Part shown: positions 16,824-25,354 of the stretch, one piece after another
How positions within the stretch are numbered: the first letter of the stretch is position 1
How the letters are laid out: the number at the start of each line of letters is the position of its first letter
Assembly: GCA_019115665.1 (NCBI GenBank)
Contig: DXDD01000086.1
Span: forward strand, 1 to 62,206
Source: Candidatus Eisenbergiella pullistercoris
Lineage (GTDB): Bacteria; Bacillota; Clostridia; Lachnospirales; Lachnospiraceae
DNA: 62,206 nucleotides
Direction: 5' to 3'
Translations under genes and position numbers: made by a program
Notes under the pieces: model-generated
Database searches by the model: none
What the model was told of the DNA's origin: nothing
Seen by the model: only the letters and a program-made list of their open reading frames with translations

Positions 16824-17912
16824 ATGATTTCCAATCAGGTAATTCAGAACAGCATAGATGAACTGAGGGCGATTACCAAGGTCGATCTTGGGGTCTATGA
16901 TGTGGAGGGCATGAAGGTCGCCGCCACAACGGAGGATATTGACATTTCGGGGGAGATTGTTGAAAATTTTGCCTCTTCGCCTGCAGACAGCCAGGTGGTG
17001 GGAGGGCGCCATCTGCTGAAAATACTGGACGATGGGGAGCCGGCCTATATCCTGGTTGCCCAGGGGCCCAGCGACGATGTCTACATGGTGGGAAAGATCG
17101 CGGTGAGCTGCATCCAGAACCTGCTGGTCGCATATAAGGAAAGGTTTGACCGGAATAATTTCTTCCAGAACCTGATCCTGGATAATCTGCTTCTTGTGGA
17201 TATTTACAACCGTGCGCAGAAGCTTCACATTGAGGTGGAGTGCCCGCGCATCGTATATCTGATCGAGACGAAAATCGAGAAGGACAACGGCGCCACGGAG
17301 CTTCTGAAGAGCCTGTTTTCCAGTCAGAACGGCGACTACATCACCGCGGTGGACGAGCGGAATATCATTCTGATCAAGGCGCTTGAGCATGCGGACGATA
17401 TGGAGACCATTGAAAAGACGGCGGATATGATCGTGGACATGATGAACAGCGAGGCGATGATGAACGTCCGCGTCGCTTACGGCACCGTTGTAGGAGAGCT
17501 GAGAGAGGTATCCAAGTCCTATAAAGAGGCCAAGATGGCGCTGGATGTGGGAAAGATCTTTTATGCCGAAAAGAATGTCATCGCGTATTCGAGACTTGGC
17601 ATCGGCCGCCTGATCTATCAGCTTCCGGTTAACCTCTGCAAGATCTTCATCGATGAGATCTTCGGGGATAACGTCCCCTACGATATGGAGGAGGAAACGC
17701 TTACCACAATCAACAAGTTCTTTGAGAACAACCTGAACGTTTCCGAAACCTCCAGACAGCTTTTCATTCACCGGAATACGCTGGTGTACCGGATTGAGAA
17801 GCTGCAGAAGAGCACAGGGCTGGATATCCGCGTGTTTGACGATGCGCTTACCTTTAAAATCGCTCTGATGGTGGTAAGCTATATGAAGTATCTGGAGACT
17901 GTGGATTACTGA
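16824..17912 (+). CDS. PucR/CdaR-type transcriptional regulator
   Basis: 362-aa regulator. The N-terminal part (1-110) looks like a sugar-diacid or GAF-like sensor, and the C terminus (about 290-355) is a PucR-type helix-turn-helix: TLTTINKFFENNLNVSETSRQLFIHRNTLVYRIEKL. The middle region (about 150-260) resembles the GGDEF-like fold of this family. It sits directly downstream of the MsmX-like ATPase, so it may respond to carbohydrate supply; this is inference. ATG 16824 follows GGGAAGAGAG. It ends with its own terminator. Confidence 0.85.
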   Translation: MISNQVIQNSIDELRAITKVDLGVYDVEGMKVAATTEDIDISGEIVENFASSPADSQVVGGRHLLKILDDGEPAYILVAQGPSDDVYMVGKIAVSCIQNLLVAYKERFDRNNFFQNLILDNLLLVDIYNRAQKLHIEVECPRIVYLIETKIEKDNGATELLKSLFSSQNGDYITAVDERNIILIKALEHADDMETIEKTADMIVDMMNSEAMMNVRVAYGTVVGELREVSKSYKEAKMALDVGKIFYAEKNVIAYSRLGIGRLIYQLPVNLCKIFIDEIFGDNVPYDMEEETLTTINKFFENNLNVSETSRQLFIHRNTLVYRIEKLQKSTGLDIRVFDDALTFKIALMVVSYMKYLETVDY

Positions 17913-17950
17913 TCCTGTCAGGTCGGATTTTGGATAAAACATTGCTGCGA

Positions 17951-17987
17951 AAACGGCTGCCCCTGCGCGTGGGACAGCCGTTTTTTT
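17951..17987 (+). terminator. Terminator after the PucR-type gene
   Basis: ACGGCTGCCCC (17953-17963) pairs with GGGACAGCCGT (17971-17981) with one mismatch, followed by a run of T to 17987. The following 17988-18080 shows no gene. Confidence 0.9.
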
Positions 17988-18080
17988 CTGAATAAAGAAA
18001 TGGAAAAAACTGGTCGGATAAACGTTTGGACCGGAGCGCTGAAATCCTGTTTTCGGACGCTGCGGTCAGTCCGTTTGACT

Positions 18081-18109
18081 TTGACAAGACCAGGCTGCTA
18101 TGGTAAACT
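18081..18109 (+). promoter_or_regulatory. Promoter of the TPR/AAA-like gene
   Basis: TTGACA (18081-18086), 17 nt, TAAACT (18104-18109); the leader is about 95 nt. Confidence 0.75.
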
Positions 18110-18208
18110 TAAAAAGATGTAGCAGACGCGGCTGCGCGGGCAGTCCATCTGCAGACAGGACCGGTTTCATACGGGCCGGCGGATCAGTTTACGACAGAGG
18201 TGAACCCC

Positions 18209-21061
18209 TTGGATAAATATGAATATAAGGTACGGGCTGAGGAAATCAAAACGCTGATTTCTCAGAAAAAATACGCGGACGCCGCCAGGGTGGCGGACAC
18301 GATCGACTGGACGAGGGTGAAGAGCGTTATGATGCTCTGCACGGTCAGCGATGTGTATAAGGTGAACCGCAGGTTTGACGATGCAAAGCTTCTTCTGGAA
18401 ATGGCGAATGAACGCCATCCTTCCGGAAGGATGATCCTTTATTCCCTCTGCGATCTGGCGATCCGGATGGGAGACGTGGTCGGCGCGGTGGAATATTACA
18501 AGGATTTTGAACAGGTCGCGCCGAACGACAGCGGAAAATATGTTCTTCAGTATAAGCTTTACGAGGCGCAGGACGTGGGGCTGGAGGAGCGGATCGCCGT
18601 TCTGGAAGAGCTGAAGAAAAAGGATTATCGGGAAAAGTGGGCCTACGAACTGGCATATCTGTATCACAGGGTCGGGCTTGCGACCAAATGTGTGGAGGAA
18701 TGCGACGAGCTGATCCTGTGGTTTGGCGAAGGAAAATACGTGATGAAGGCCATGGAGCTGAAAACGCTCCATCAGCCGCTTACCCCCTCTCAGCAGAAGA
18801 AATTTGACGCTTACATGATGCGCAGGCAGGGGCTTCGTGTCCCGGAGGAACCGGAAAAGGACGCGGCCTCCGGCGCGGCGCAGAAAAGGACAGCCTCCGG
18901 CGGGCAGGAAATGGACATCCGGGTTAAGACCATGGATGTGGGAAAATATAATACGCTCAACCTGCAGAAGGAGCTGGCCGCCAGCATGAAGGAGCTGATG
19001 CACGAGGGACGCGCGGCCGCCGCTTCGGGACAGGCTCCCATGGGACAGGAAGCTGCGGAACAGGCTTACGCAGGGCCGGATCGTACAGAACGGGCTTATG
19101 CAGAGCCGGATCGTACAGAACGGGCTTACGCAGAGCTGGGGCGTACAGAACAGCGCTTCCCGGAACAGGCTTACGCAGGGCCGGAAACAGCGGCTGTGGA
19201 GCCGCCGCTTCCGGAGATGGAAGAAGCTTCCTCTCAGATGAATTATGACAATTACCTGGCGCAGGAGTATGACGGGCAGATCAGCATGGTGGTTCCGGAG
19301 GAGCAGCCGGTGGAAAAGCAGATCACCGGTCAGATGAAGCTGGATGATATCATGCGCAGCTGGGAGAAGGTAAAGCGGGAAAACGAAGAAAAACACAGGC
19401 AGGAGATTCAGCAGCGGATACAGAAACAGACAGGGGACCTTTTCCGGGATTTTGACGAGACTTCCAGAAGGGGCGTCCTGGAGCGTCTGCAGAAGGAGGA
19501 GCGGATTCCCGTAGATCGGAGAGAACGCAGCCGTGAGACGGAAAATGTGATTTCCGCCCACACCAAGATCTGGGCGGCGGGAGAGGTTCAGAACGCGGTC
19601 CGGGCCGCGGCTGCCGCCGCGGCGGCACAGGAACGGGCTTCTCTGGCGGAAGAACCGTCCGCTGCGGTCAGAGCACAGAATGATGCAGACGGGCAGCCTG
19701 CGGCGGGACGGGAACAGATGCCCGCGGCAGAGGTTTCGCCCGCATCCATGCCGATGGAGAAGACGCCGGCTGCGGAGCAGTCTGTCGCTGCCGCCGGGGT
19801 GCCGGAGAGAGTTCCGGTTGCGGAGCAGCCTGTCGCTGCCGCCGGGGTGCCGGAGAGAGTGCCTGTTGCGGAGCAGCCAGCCGCCGCTGCTGGGGTGCCG
19901 GAGAGAGTTCCGGTGACGGAGCAGCCAGCAGCTGCTGCTGAGGTGTCGGAGAGAGTTCCGGTGACGGAGCAGCCAGCTGCCGCCGCTGCGGTGCCGGAGA
20001 GAGTGTCGGTTGCGGAACAGCCAGCTGCTGCCGTTGGGGTGCCGGAAAGAGTGCCTGTTGCGGAGCAGTCAGCCGCAGAAATGCCGGAGAAAGTGCCGGT
20101 GACGGAACAGCCAGCCGCCGCAGCGCTGCCGGAAGAAAGGAGAGAGCAGCCGGCGGAGCGGAGAAGAATGCCGGAACAGGCGGAAGCCGGACGAAGGGAA
20201 AAGGAAGCGCCGGATGCGCCGGATGCGCCTCAGAGGCAGACGGCGGAGCGGAAGCCGCAGAAAACGGCTCGGCCGGCAGGGCGGCGTAAGGCAGACGCAG
20301 CGCCCGGAGAACGCGCTCTGACCGGAACGGAAAAACGGCTGTTCGCATCCTTTGTGCCGACTAAGGGGGCGATGAAGCGGCTTGTCTGTGCTCTGGATCA
20401 GATCAGTCTGGCATCCTGTACAGGAAATCTGATCCTTACGGGAGAGCCCGGCTCGGACACGCTGACTCTGGCCAAAAATGTGGTGAAAGATCTGAAGGCG
20501 AAGGAGCCTGATTTTACGGGAAAGGCGGCAAAGGTTACCGGGAACGCTCTGAACGGCAGCAGGAAGTCGCTTTCCGGACTGGTGGAAAAGCTGGACGGAG
20601 GGGTCCTGATGGTGGAAAGGGCCGGCGAGCTGGATGAGAAATGCGCCGGCAGGCTTATGCAGGCCCTGAATCAGGAAGGCTGTGCGCTTCTGGTCATCCT
20701 GATGGATACAAAGCACAGGATCAGAAGGCTGCTGGAAGAGAATCCGGAAATGGCATCCTTCTTCAACGCCAGGTTTGATGTGGAGGCGCTGGACAACAGC
20801 ACGCTGGTGGCCTATGGCTGTCAGTATGCGAGGATGCAGGAATATGCCGTTGACGAGCTGGGACGGCTTGCCCTGCATACGAGGATCGAGGACATGCAGA
20901 CCAGCGACCATATCGTGACGGTGGCGGATGTGCGGGAAATCGTGGACGAGGCGATCGATCATGCGGAGAGGAAGACGCCGAAGCATCTGATCGACGTGCT
21001 GCTGTCCCGCAGATATGACGAGAATGATATGATCATCCTGCACGAAGGGGATTTCATATAA
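18209..21061 (+). CDS. TPR protein with repeat linker and degenerate AAA-like C-terminal domain
   Basis: About 950 aa in three parts. Residues 1-210 are TPR-like helices (KYADAARVADTIDW, DDAKLLLEMANERHP). Residues about 280-710 are low-complexity linker with 10-residue (TERAYAEPDR) and 16-residue (AEQPVAAAGVPERVPV) tandem repeats. Residues about 710-950 resemble an AAA+ domain (NLILTGEPGSDTLTLAKNVV, GGVLMVERAGELDEKCAGRL), but the P-loop has Ser-Asp-Thr in place of Gly-Lys-Thr, so ATP hydrolysis is doubtful. TTG 18209 is preferred over GTG 18200 because AGAGGTGA lies 6 nt before it and the protein then begins DKYEYKVRAEEIK. Function is unknown; a scaffold is possible. Confidence 0.75.
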   Translation: MDKYEYKVRAEEIKTLISQKKYADAARVADTIDWTRVKSVMMLCTVSDVYKVNRRFDDAKLLLEMANERHPSGRMILYSLCDLAIRMGDVVGAVEYYKDFEQVAPNDSGKYVLQYKLYEAQDVGLEERIAVLEELKKKDYREKWAYELAYLYHRVGLATKCVEECDELILWFGEGKYVMKAMELKTLHQPLTPSQQKKFDAYMMRRQGLRVPEEPEKDAASGAAQKRTASGGQEMDIRVKTMDVGKYNTLNLQKELAASMKELMHEGRAAAASGQAPMGQEAAEQAYAGPDRTERAYAEPDRTERAYAELGRTEQRFPEQAYAGPETAAVEPPLPEMEEASSQMNYDNYLAQEYDGQISMVVPEEQPVEKQITGQMKLDDIMRSWEKVKRENEEKHRQEIQQRIQKQTGDLFRDFDETSRRGVLERLQKEERIPVDRRERSRETENVISAHTKIWAAGEVQNAVRAAAAAAAAQERASLAEEPSAAVRAQNDADGQPAAGREQMPAAEVSPASMPMEKTPAAEQSVAAAGVPERVPVAEQPVAAAGVPERVPVAEQPAAAAGVPERVPVTEQPAAAAEVSERVPVTEQPAAAAAVPERVSVAEQPAAAVGVPERVPVAEQSAAEMPEKVPVTEQPAAAALPEERREQPAERRRMPEQAEAGRREKEAPDAPDAPQRQTAERKPQKTARPAGRRKADAAPGERALTGTEKRLFASFVPTKGAMKRLVCALDQISLASCTGNLILTGEPGSDTLTLAKNVVKDLKAKEPDFTGKAAKVTGNALNGSRKSLSGLVEKLDGGVLMVERAGELDEKCAGRLMQALNQEGCALLVILMDTKHRIRRLLEENPEMASFFNARFDVEALDNSTLVAYGCQYARMQEYAVDELGRLALHTRIEDMQTSDHIVTVADVREIVDEAIDHAERKTPKHLIDVLLSRRYDENDMIILHEGDFI
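19757..20150 (+). repeat. 48-bp minisatellite in the TPR/AAA-like gene
   Basis: About seven to eight in-frame copies of a 48-bp unit encode variants of the 16-mer AEQPAAAAGVPERVPV. Copies differ by point changes (AEQ/TEQ, GVP/EVS/AVP), so the array is not brand new but has stayed in frame. One late copy has lost two residues. Confidence 0.85.
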
Positions 21062-21118
21062 AATGAGGTATGCCGGGGCAGGACAGGGGCGCCCGCCGCG
21101 GTGAGAAGGGAGGCAGAG

Positions 21119-23041
21119 ATGGCAGGTACGGCAAAAGGTAAAAAGGGGGAAAAGGTCTTTATCTCGGAAGCGGATGAGTATCTGTTCGCCCAGGGGACGC
21201 ATTATGATATTTACAAGAAGCTGGGTGCGCATCCTTCCGTGGAGAGGGGAAAAAAGGGAACCTATTTCGCGGTCTGGGCTCCCCATGCCGCGCAGGTTCA
21301 TGTGACGGGAAGCTTCAACGGCTGGGATGAGACGAAGGACGAGATGAAGAAAAAGGGGCCCGGCGGGATCTATGAGCTGTTTATTCCGGGCGTCGGCTGC
21401 GGGGAGATGTATAAATTCCTGATCACCACGCAGGATGGGCGGAAGCTGTACAAGGCGGATCCCTTTGCCAATCATGCGGAGCTGAGACCGGGCACCGCTT
21501 CCATCACGACGGATCTGTCCAGGATCCGCTGGAGCGACAGCGTGTGGATGGAGGAACGGGCCAAAAAGGACATGAATAAGGAGCCCATGGCGATCTACGA
21601 ATGCCACATCGGTTCCTGGATGAAGCATCCGGACGGGACGGAGGACGGCTTTTATAATTATCGCGAGTTCGCGGACAGACTGGTCGCCTATCTGAAGGAG
21701 GTAAAATTCACCCATGTGGAGCTGATGGGCATCGCGGAGCATCCTTTTGACGGTTCCTGGGGATATCAGGTGACGGGGTATTACGCGCCCACATCCCGCT
21801 ACGGAACGCCGGAGGATTTTGCCTATCTGGTGAATACGCTGCACCGCAATAAGATCGGCGTTATCCTGGACTGGGTGCCCGCCCATTTCCCGAGAGACGC
21901 GCATGGACTGGCGGAGTTTGACGGACAGGCTTTGTATGAGCATCCGGATCCGAGGCGCGGAGAGCATCCGGACTGGGGAACGAAAATATTCAATTACGGC
22001 ATGAACGAAGTGAAGAACTTCCTGATCGCCAACGCACTTTTCTGGATCAAGGAATTCCATGTGGACGGTCTGAGGGTGGACGCGGTGGCCTCCATGCTTT
22101 ATCTGGACTACGGGAAAAAGGACGGAGAATGGCTGCCGAATCAGTACGGCGGAAACAAGAATCTGGAGGCCATTGAATTTTTCAAGCATCTCAATTCCGT
22201 GATCCGGGGAGCCTTCCCGGGCGTGATGACCATTGCGGAGGAATCTACCGCATGGCCTCTGGTGACGGGCGAGATCGAAAAAGGCGGCCTGTATTTCAGC
22301 TATAAATGGAACATGGGCTGGATGCATGATTTCTGCGAATACATGAAGCTGGATCCTTATTTCCGCAAGAACAATCATTATGCCATGACCTTTGCCATGA
22401 GCTACAACAATGCGGAGAATTATATTCTGCCCCTGTCTCATGACGAGGTGGTCCATCTGAAGTGCTCCATGGTCAACAAGATGCCGGGCTACCGCGTTGA
22501 CAAGTACGCTAATCTGCGCGCGGGCTATGCCTATATGTTCGGCCATGAGGGAAAGAAGCTTCTGTTCATGGGACAGGAATTCGCCCAGGAACGGGAGTGG
22601 AGCGAGGCCAGGGAACTGGACTGGTATATGCTTCAGGACGAGCTGAACGCGGGCATGCTGGAATATGTGAAGGAGCTTCTGCGGATCTACCGGAAATATC
22701 CGTGCATGCATGAGATTGACAATGACTGGGGCGGTTTTGAATGGATCAATGCGGACGATGCGGAACGGAGCACCTACAGCTTCATCCGGAAGTCCTCTGA
22801 CGGAAAGAACAGCCTGCTGTTCGTTCTGAACATGACGCCTGTGGCAAGGCCGGATTACTGTGTGGGCGTGCCGCGCAGAAAGACCTACAAGCTGCTTCTG
22901 AACAGCGACGATAAAAGGTTTGGAGGAAACGGATCGCCGATCCCGGCTTCCATCCGCGCAACGGCGAAGCCCAGCGATTACCGGCCGTACCGGATCACCT
23001 TTGACCTTCCGCCATCCAGCGCTGTGATCTTTATTTTCTGA
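21119..23041 (+). CDS. glgB: 1,4-alpha-glucan branching enzyme
   Basis: GH13 enzyme of 640 aa that adds alpha-1,6 branches to glycogen. The N-terminal CBM48 domain (YFAVWAPHAAQVHVTGSFNGW) precedes the barrel. Catalytic residues are seen in DGLRVDAVASMLYLDY (nucleophile Asp), IAEESTAWP (acid/base Glu) and LSHDEVVH (Asp). It has normal length. ATG 21119 follows AAGGGAGG; an upstream in-frame GTG at 21101 has no good Shine-Dalgarno. No other glycogen gene is in the window. It lies 57 nt after the TPR gene and may be co-transcribed. Confidence 0.95.
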   Translation: MAGTAKGKKGEKVFISEADEYLFAQGTHYDIYKKLGAHPSVERGKKGTYFAVWAPHAAQVHVTGSFNGWDETKDEMKKKGPGGIYELFIPGVGCGEMYKFLITTQDGRKLYKADPFANHAELRPGTASITTDLSRIRWSDSVWMEERAKKDMNKEPMAIYECHIGSWMKHPDGTEDGFYNYREFADRLVAYLKEVKFTHVELMGIAEHPFDGSWGYQVTGYYAPTSRYGTPEDFAYLVNTLHRNKIGVILDWVPAHFPRDAHGLAEFDGQALYEHPDPRRGEHPDWGTKIFNYGMNEVKNFLIANALFWIKEFHVDGLRVDAVASMLYLDYGKKDGEWLPNQYGGNKNLEAIEFFKHLNSVIRGAFPGVMTIAEESTAWPLVTGEIEKGGLYFSYKWNMGWMHDFCEYMKLDPYFRKNNHYAMTFAMSYNNAENYILPLSHDEVVHLKCSMVNKMPGYRVDKYANLRAGYAYMFGHEGKKLLFMGQEFAQEREWSEARELDWYMLQDELNAGMLEYVKELLRIYRKYPCMHEIDNDWGGFEWINADDAERSTYSFIRKSSDGKNSLLFVLNMTPVARPDYCVGVPRRKTYKLLLNSDDKRFGGNGSPIPASIRATAKPSDYRPYRITFDLPPSSAVIFIF

Positions 23042-23089
23042 AAATGGAATACGGATATCCGGACGATATCCTTTCCGGCATAAGCCCGG

Positions 23090-23131
23090 AAAAAGCGCCG
23101 CACGGACGGTTTCGGCTGTCTGTGCGGCGCT
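23090..23131 (-). terminator. Terminator for the yaaL-like gene
   Basis: On the minus strand AGCGCCGCAC and GTGCGGCGCT form a long stem across a GC-rich loop and are followed by TTTTT. On the plus strand it may also end glgB transcription. The two genes converge here. Confidence 0.75.
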
Positions 23132-23138
23132 GCTGCGT

Positions 23139-23477
23139 TCAGCCGGCGGCGGTCTGCTCCGTCTGTGCGGGGATGGCGGCGGGGGAGGTCAGGCGGGAGG
23201 CGGCCTCTGACAGGAGCTCAGAAGACAGGTCTGCGGGTGCAAGCCGCACGGCAGTGAGCCCCGCCGCCTGCTGAAGAAGGTAGCGGTATCTTTTCATAAC
23301 GGCGTTCAGCTGATAGATGTAACAGTCGATCAGATCCGGTTCCGTAACATAGTCAAATCCTGCGTAAGCGTCCTCCAGCTCGCATCTCGTCTTTTGCAGC
23401 TCCAGCATCAGGCTTTCCTGGTAAGTGAGAGGCTTGTCCGCTTTGGAGACGAAGCCGTGACTGAAATGGAATTTCAT
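23139..23477 (-). CDS. YaaL-like small protein (DUF2508)
   Basis: 112-aa protein. The middle part (ESLMLELQKTRCELEDAYAGFDYVTEPDLIDCYIYQLNAV, residues about 20-60) matches the DUF2508/YaaL family, whose genes commonly lie next to bofA. ATG 23477 is chosen because it gives a compact protein behind GGAAAGAG; longer upstream reading is unsupported. The C-terminal 35 residues (after RYLLQQAAG) are Ala/Pro/Ser-rich and longer than in Bacillus YaaL. Function is unknown. Unlike in Bacillus, it is transcribed away from bofA. Confidence 0.75.
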   Translation of the reverse strand: MKFHFSHGFVSKADKPLTYQESLMLELQKTRCELEDAYAGFDYVTEPDLIDCYIYQLNAVMKRYRYLLQQAAGLTAVRLAPADLSSELLSEAASRLTSPAAIPAQTEQTAAG

Positions 23478-23635
23478 AATCTCTTTCCTTTCCGGATTTT
23501 GCCAGCAGGTCCTGTTTTTCAGTATGTGCCTCCGGCGGAAAAATATACATGTCATAACCGGTTTTCGGAAAACATAGGCTGTAAGGAGACAGAGAGGCGG
23601 ACGGCGGGACGCCGCGCGCGGAAAAGAGGGATGGG

Positions 23636-23914
23636 ATGGATCACACAATGGGAATCGTGATGATAGGCGCGGCCTGCCTGCTGGTCCTTCTTGCGGCGGC
23701 CATGCGAAGCAGGACGCAGCTGCTTCTGAATTTCATTCTCCGCGCCGTGCTGGGACTGCTGCTCATCTGGTTTGTCAATGCGTTTCTGGACGGAAGAGGG
23801 ATTCCGGTGCATGTGGGACTGGGAGGGGTGAGCCTGCTGGTCTGCGGCGCGCTGGGAGCGCCGGGGGCATTGCTCCTGTATGGGATCCAGATATGCGCGT
23901 GGCTGCTGGGGTGA
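23636..23914 (+). CDS. bofA: BofA-like pro-sigma-K processing inhibitor
   Basis: 92-aa membrane protein with three hydrophobic segments (residues 6-20, 30-50, 62-88) and the family motif FVNAFLDGRGIPVHVGLGGVS. In Bacillus, BofA with SpoIVFA holds the SpoIVFB protease inactive until the sigma-K checkpoint; presence here suggests an endospore former or a descendant of one. ATG 23636 follows AGAGGGATGG. Neighbouring yaaL supports the call. Confidence 0.85.
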   Translation: MDHTMGIVMIGAACLLVLLAAAMRSRTQLLLNFILRAVLGLLLIWFVNAFLDGRGIPVHVGLGGVSLLVCGALGAPGALLLYGIQICAWLLG

Positions 23915-24106
23915 ACCGGGCGGACAGGAGGCGGGCGCACAGAGAGGCGGCGGACAGAAGGCGGACATACAGGAAGAGGGGCGGGCGGCGGATGTTTTTT
24001 TGACAGGCAGAATGCCGTATTTATGCCGCTTCCAGGACTTTTTTGGAAGCGTCGGGAGCTTTTGTTGGCGATTATTTACAAAATTGAAATTTTTTCCTGT
24101 CCGCTA

Positions 24107-24135
24107 TGGACAAGCGGAAAAAGATGAGATATACT
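24107..24135 (+). promoter_or_regulatory. Promoter of the Tad pilus operon
   Basis: TGGACA (24107-24112), 17 nt, TATACT (24130-24135), giving a leader of about 160 nt before the TadZ-like gene. The gap 23915-24300 also has a small hairpin (CGCTTCCA 24027-24034 with TGGAAGCG 24044-24051) and no other supportable gene. Confidence 0.55.
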
Positions 24136-24300
24136 TCATTTCACCAGGCGGGACTGCCTGATTCTGAATGCGGAGGATCCATTCCGGATGTCCGCCGTCT
24201 GTTATCTGATATCATTCATTTCAGTTCGACTTTTTTCCTTGTGTGATGAAACGAAGAAGCCGGGACAGAAGGGATTTTAAACGGCAAAGGGGGAATTTTT

Positions 24301-25311
24301 CTGAAAAAAAGGATTCTTGCGATATGCGATGAGGAGCAGGATTATGCCTGTCACTTTCTGGATTATCTGAGCCGCAGCGGCGGAAGGGAGAATTTCCCGT
24401 TTGAGATCCGTGTGTTTACGGAGCGGGGAGCCTGGGAGCAGTTCGCCGGGCAGAATGAGGCGACGGTGCTTCTGGTGTCGCAACCGCTGTATGAACGATA
24501 CGGAGGAGAATGGGAAGCCGGGAGGCGGATCATCCTTTCGGAAGGGCGGGATGGGCCTCCGGGGGAGCAGTGGATCGATAAGTATCAGTCCGTGGAGGCT
24601 GTGGTCAGAAAGGTTCTTGAGCTGGCTTCCGATGCGGGGCTTCTGCCGCCCGCGGCCCGCGCAGGCGGGCGGGAGGGAATGAAGCTGATCGGCGTCTATT
24701 CACCGGTGGGACGGTGTCTTCAAACCACATTTTCTTTTACTCTCGGGCAGCTTCTTGCCCGGAAACATCGAGTGCTTTATCTGAATTTTGAATGCTTTTC
24801 CGGCTTTGGGAAAATGCTGCGGAAGGAATTCCAGGCGGATCTGTCCGATCTGATCTATTTTCTGCACAACAGGGACGGAAGATTTCCCTATCGGCTGGAG
24901 AGCATGACGCAGAAGCTGAACGGCCTTGACTATATTCCACCCGCGTTTTCCTGTCTGGATCTGCAGCGGGTGGAGAAGGAGGAATGGCTGGCGCTTCTGG
25001 ATGAGCTGGGGCAGAGCGGGCTGTATGAATATGTGATTCTGGATCTGTCGGAGGTGATCAACGGGCTTTTCGATATCCTGAGGCTCTGCAGCCGGGTGTA
25101 TACGATCGTCCGGGACGACGGCTTTGCGGCGGCGAAGCAGGAGCAGTATGAGGCGCTGCTTACCTGTCTGGATCACGAGGATATTCTGGAAAATACGAAA
25201 AAATGCAGACTTCCGCTGTTTCGCCAGCTGCCGCAGGGGATGGAGGGTCTGACCAGAGGGGAACTGGCGGATCTGGTGCGCGGCCTGATCGAAGAGGATC
25301 TGAAGGGCTGA
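24301..25311 (+). CDS. TadZ/CpaE-like pilus assembly protein, CTG start
   Basis: 336-aa protein with an N-terminal receiver-like domain (KKRILAICDEEQDYACHFL, 1-110) and a C-terminal MinD/ParA-like ATPase domain (IGVYSPVGRCLQTTFSFTLG, 120-330) whose deviant Walker A lacks the usual lysines, as in some TadZ proteins. It probably positions the Tad machinery at the membrane. The reading frame is open to CTG 24301, 7 nt after AAAGGGGG (24286-24293); the first GTG (24412) would remove the start of the receiver-like fold, so CTG is favoured. It is the first gene of the pilus operon. Confidence 0.75.
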   Translation: MKKRILAICDEEQDYACHFLDYLSRSGGRENFPFEIRVFTERGAWEQFAGQNEATVLLVSQPLYERYGGEWEAGRRIILSEGRDGPPGEQWIDKYQSVEAVVRKVLELASDAGLLPPAARAGGREGMKLIGVYSPVGRCLQTTFSFTLGQLLARKHRVLYLNFECFSGFGKMLRKEFQADLSDLIYFLHNRDGRFPYRLESMTQKLNGLDYIPPAFSCLDLQRVEKEEWLALLDELGQSGLYEYVILDLSEVINGLFDILRLCSRVYTIVRDDGFAAAKQEQYEALLTCLDHEDILENTKKCRLPLFRQLPQGMEGLTRGELADLVRGLIEEDLKG

Positions 25312-25354
25312 TTGGAGGAAAGGAAGCGGAAGGCATGAAAAGGGGGTGTAAGAC

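Noticed and set aside
20069-22711. Minus-strand ORF of 880 codons over the TPR gene and glgB
   Set aside because: Antisense shadow of glgB caused by GC-rich third positions; no plausible start site or motif.
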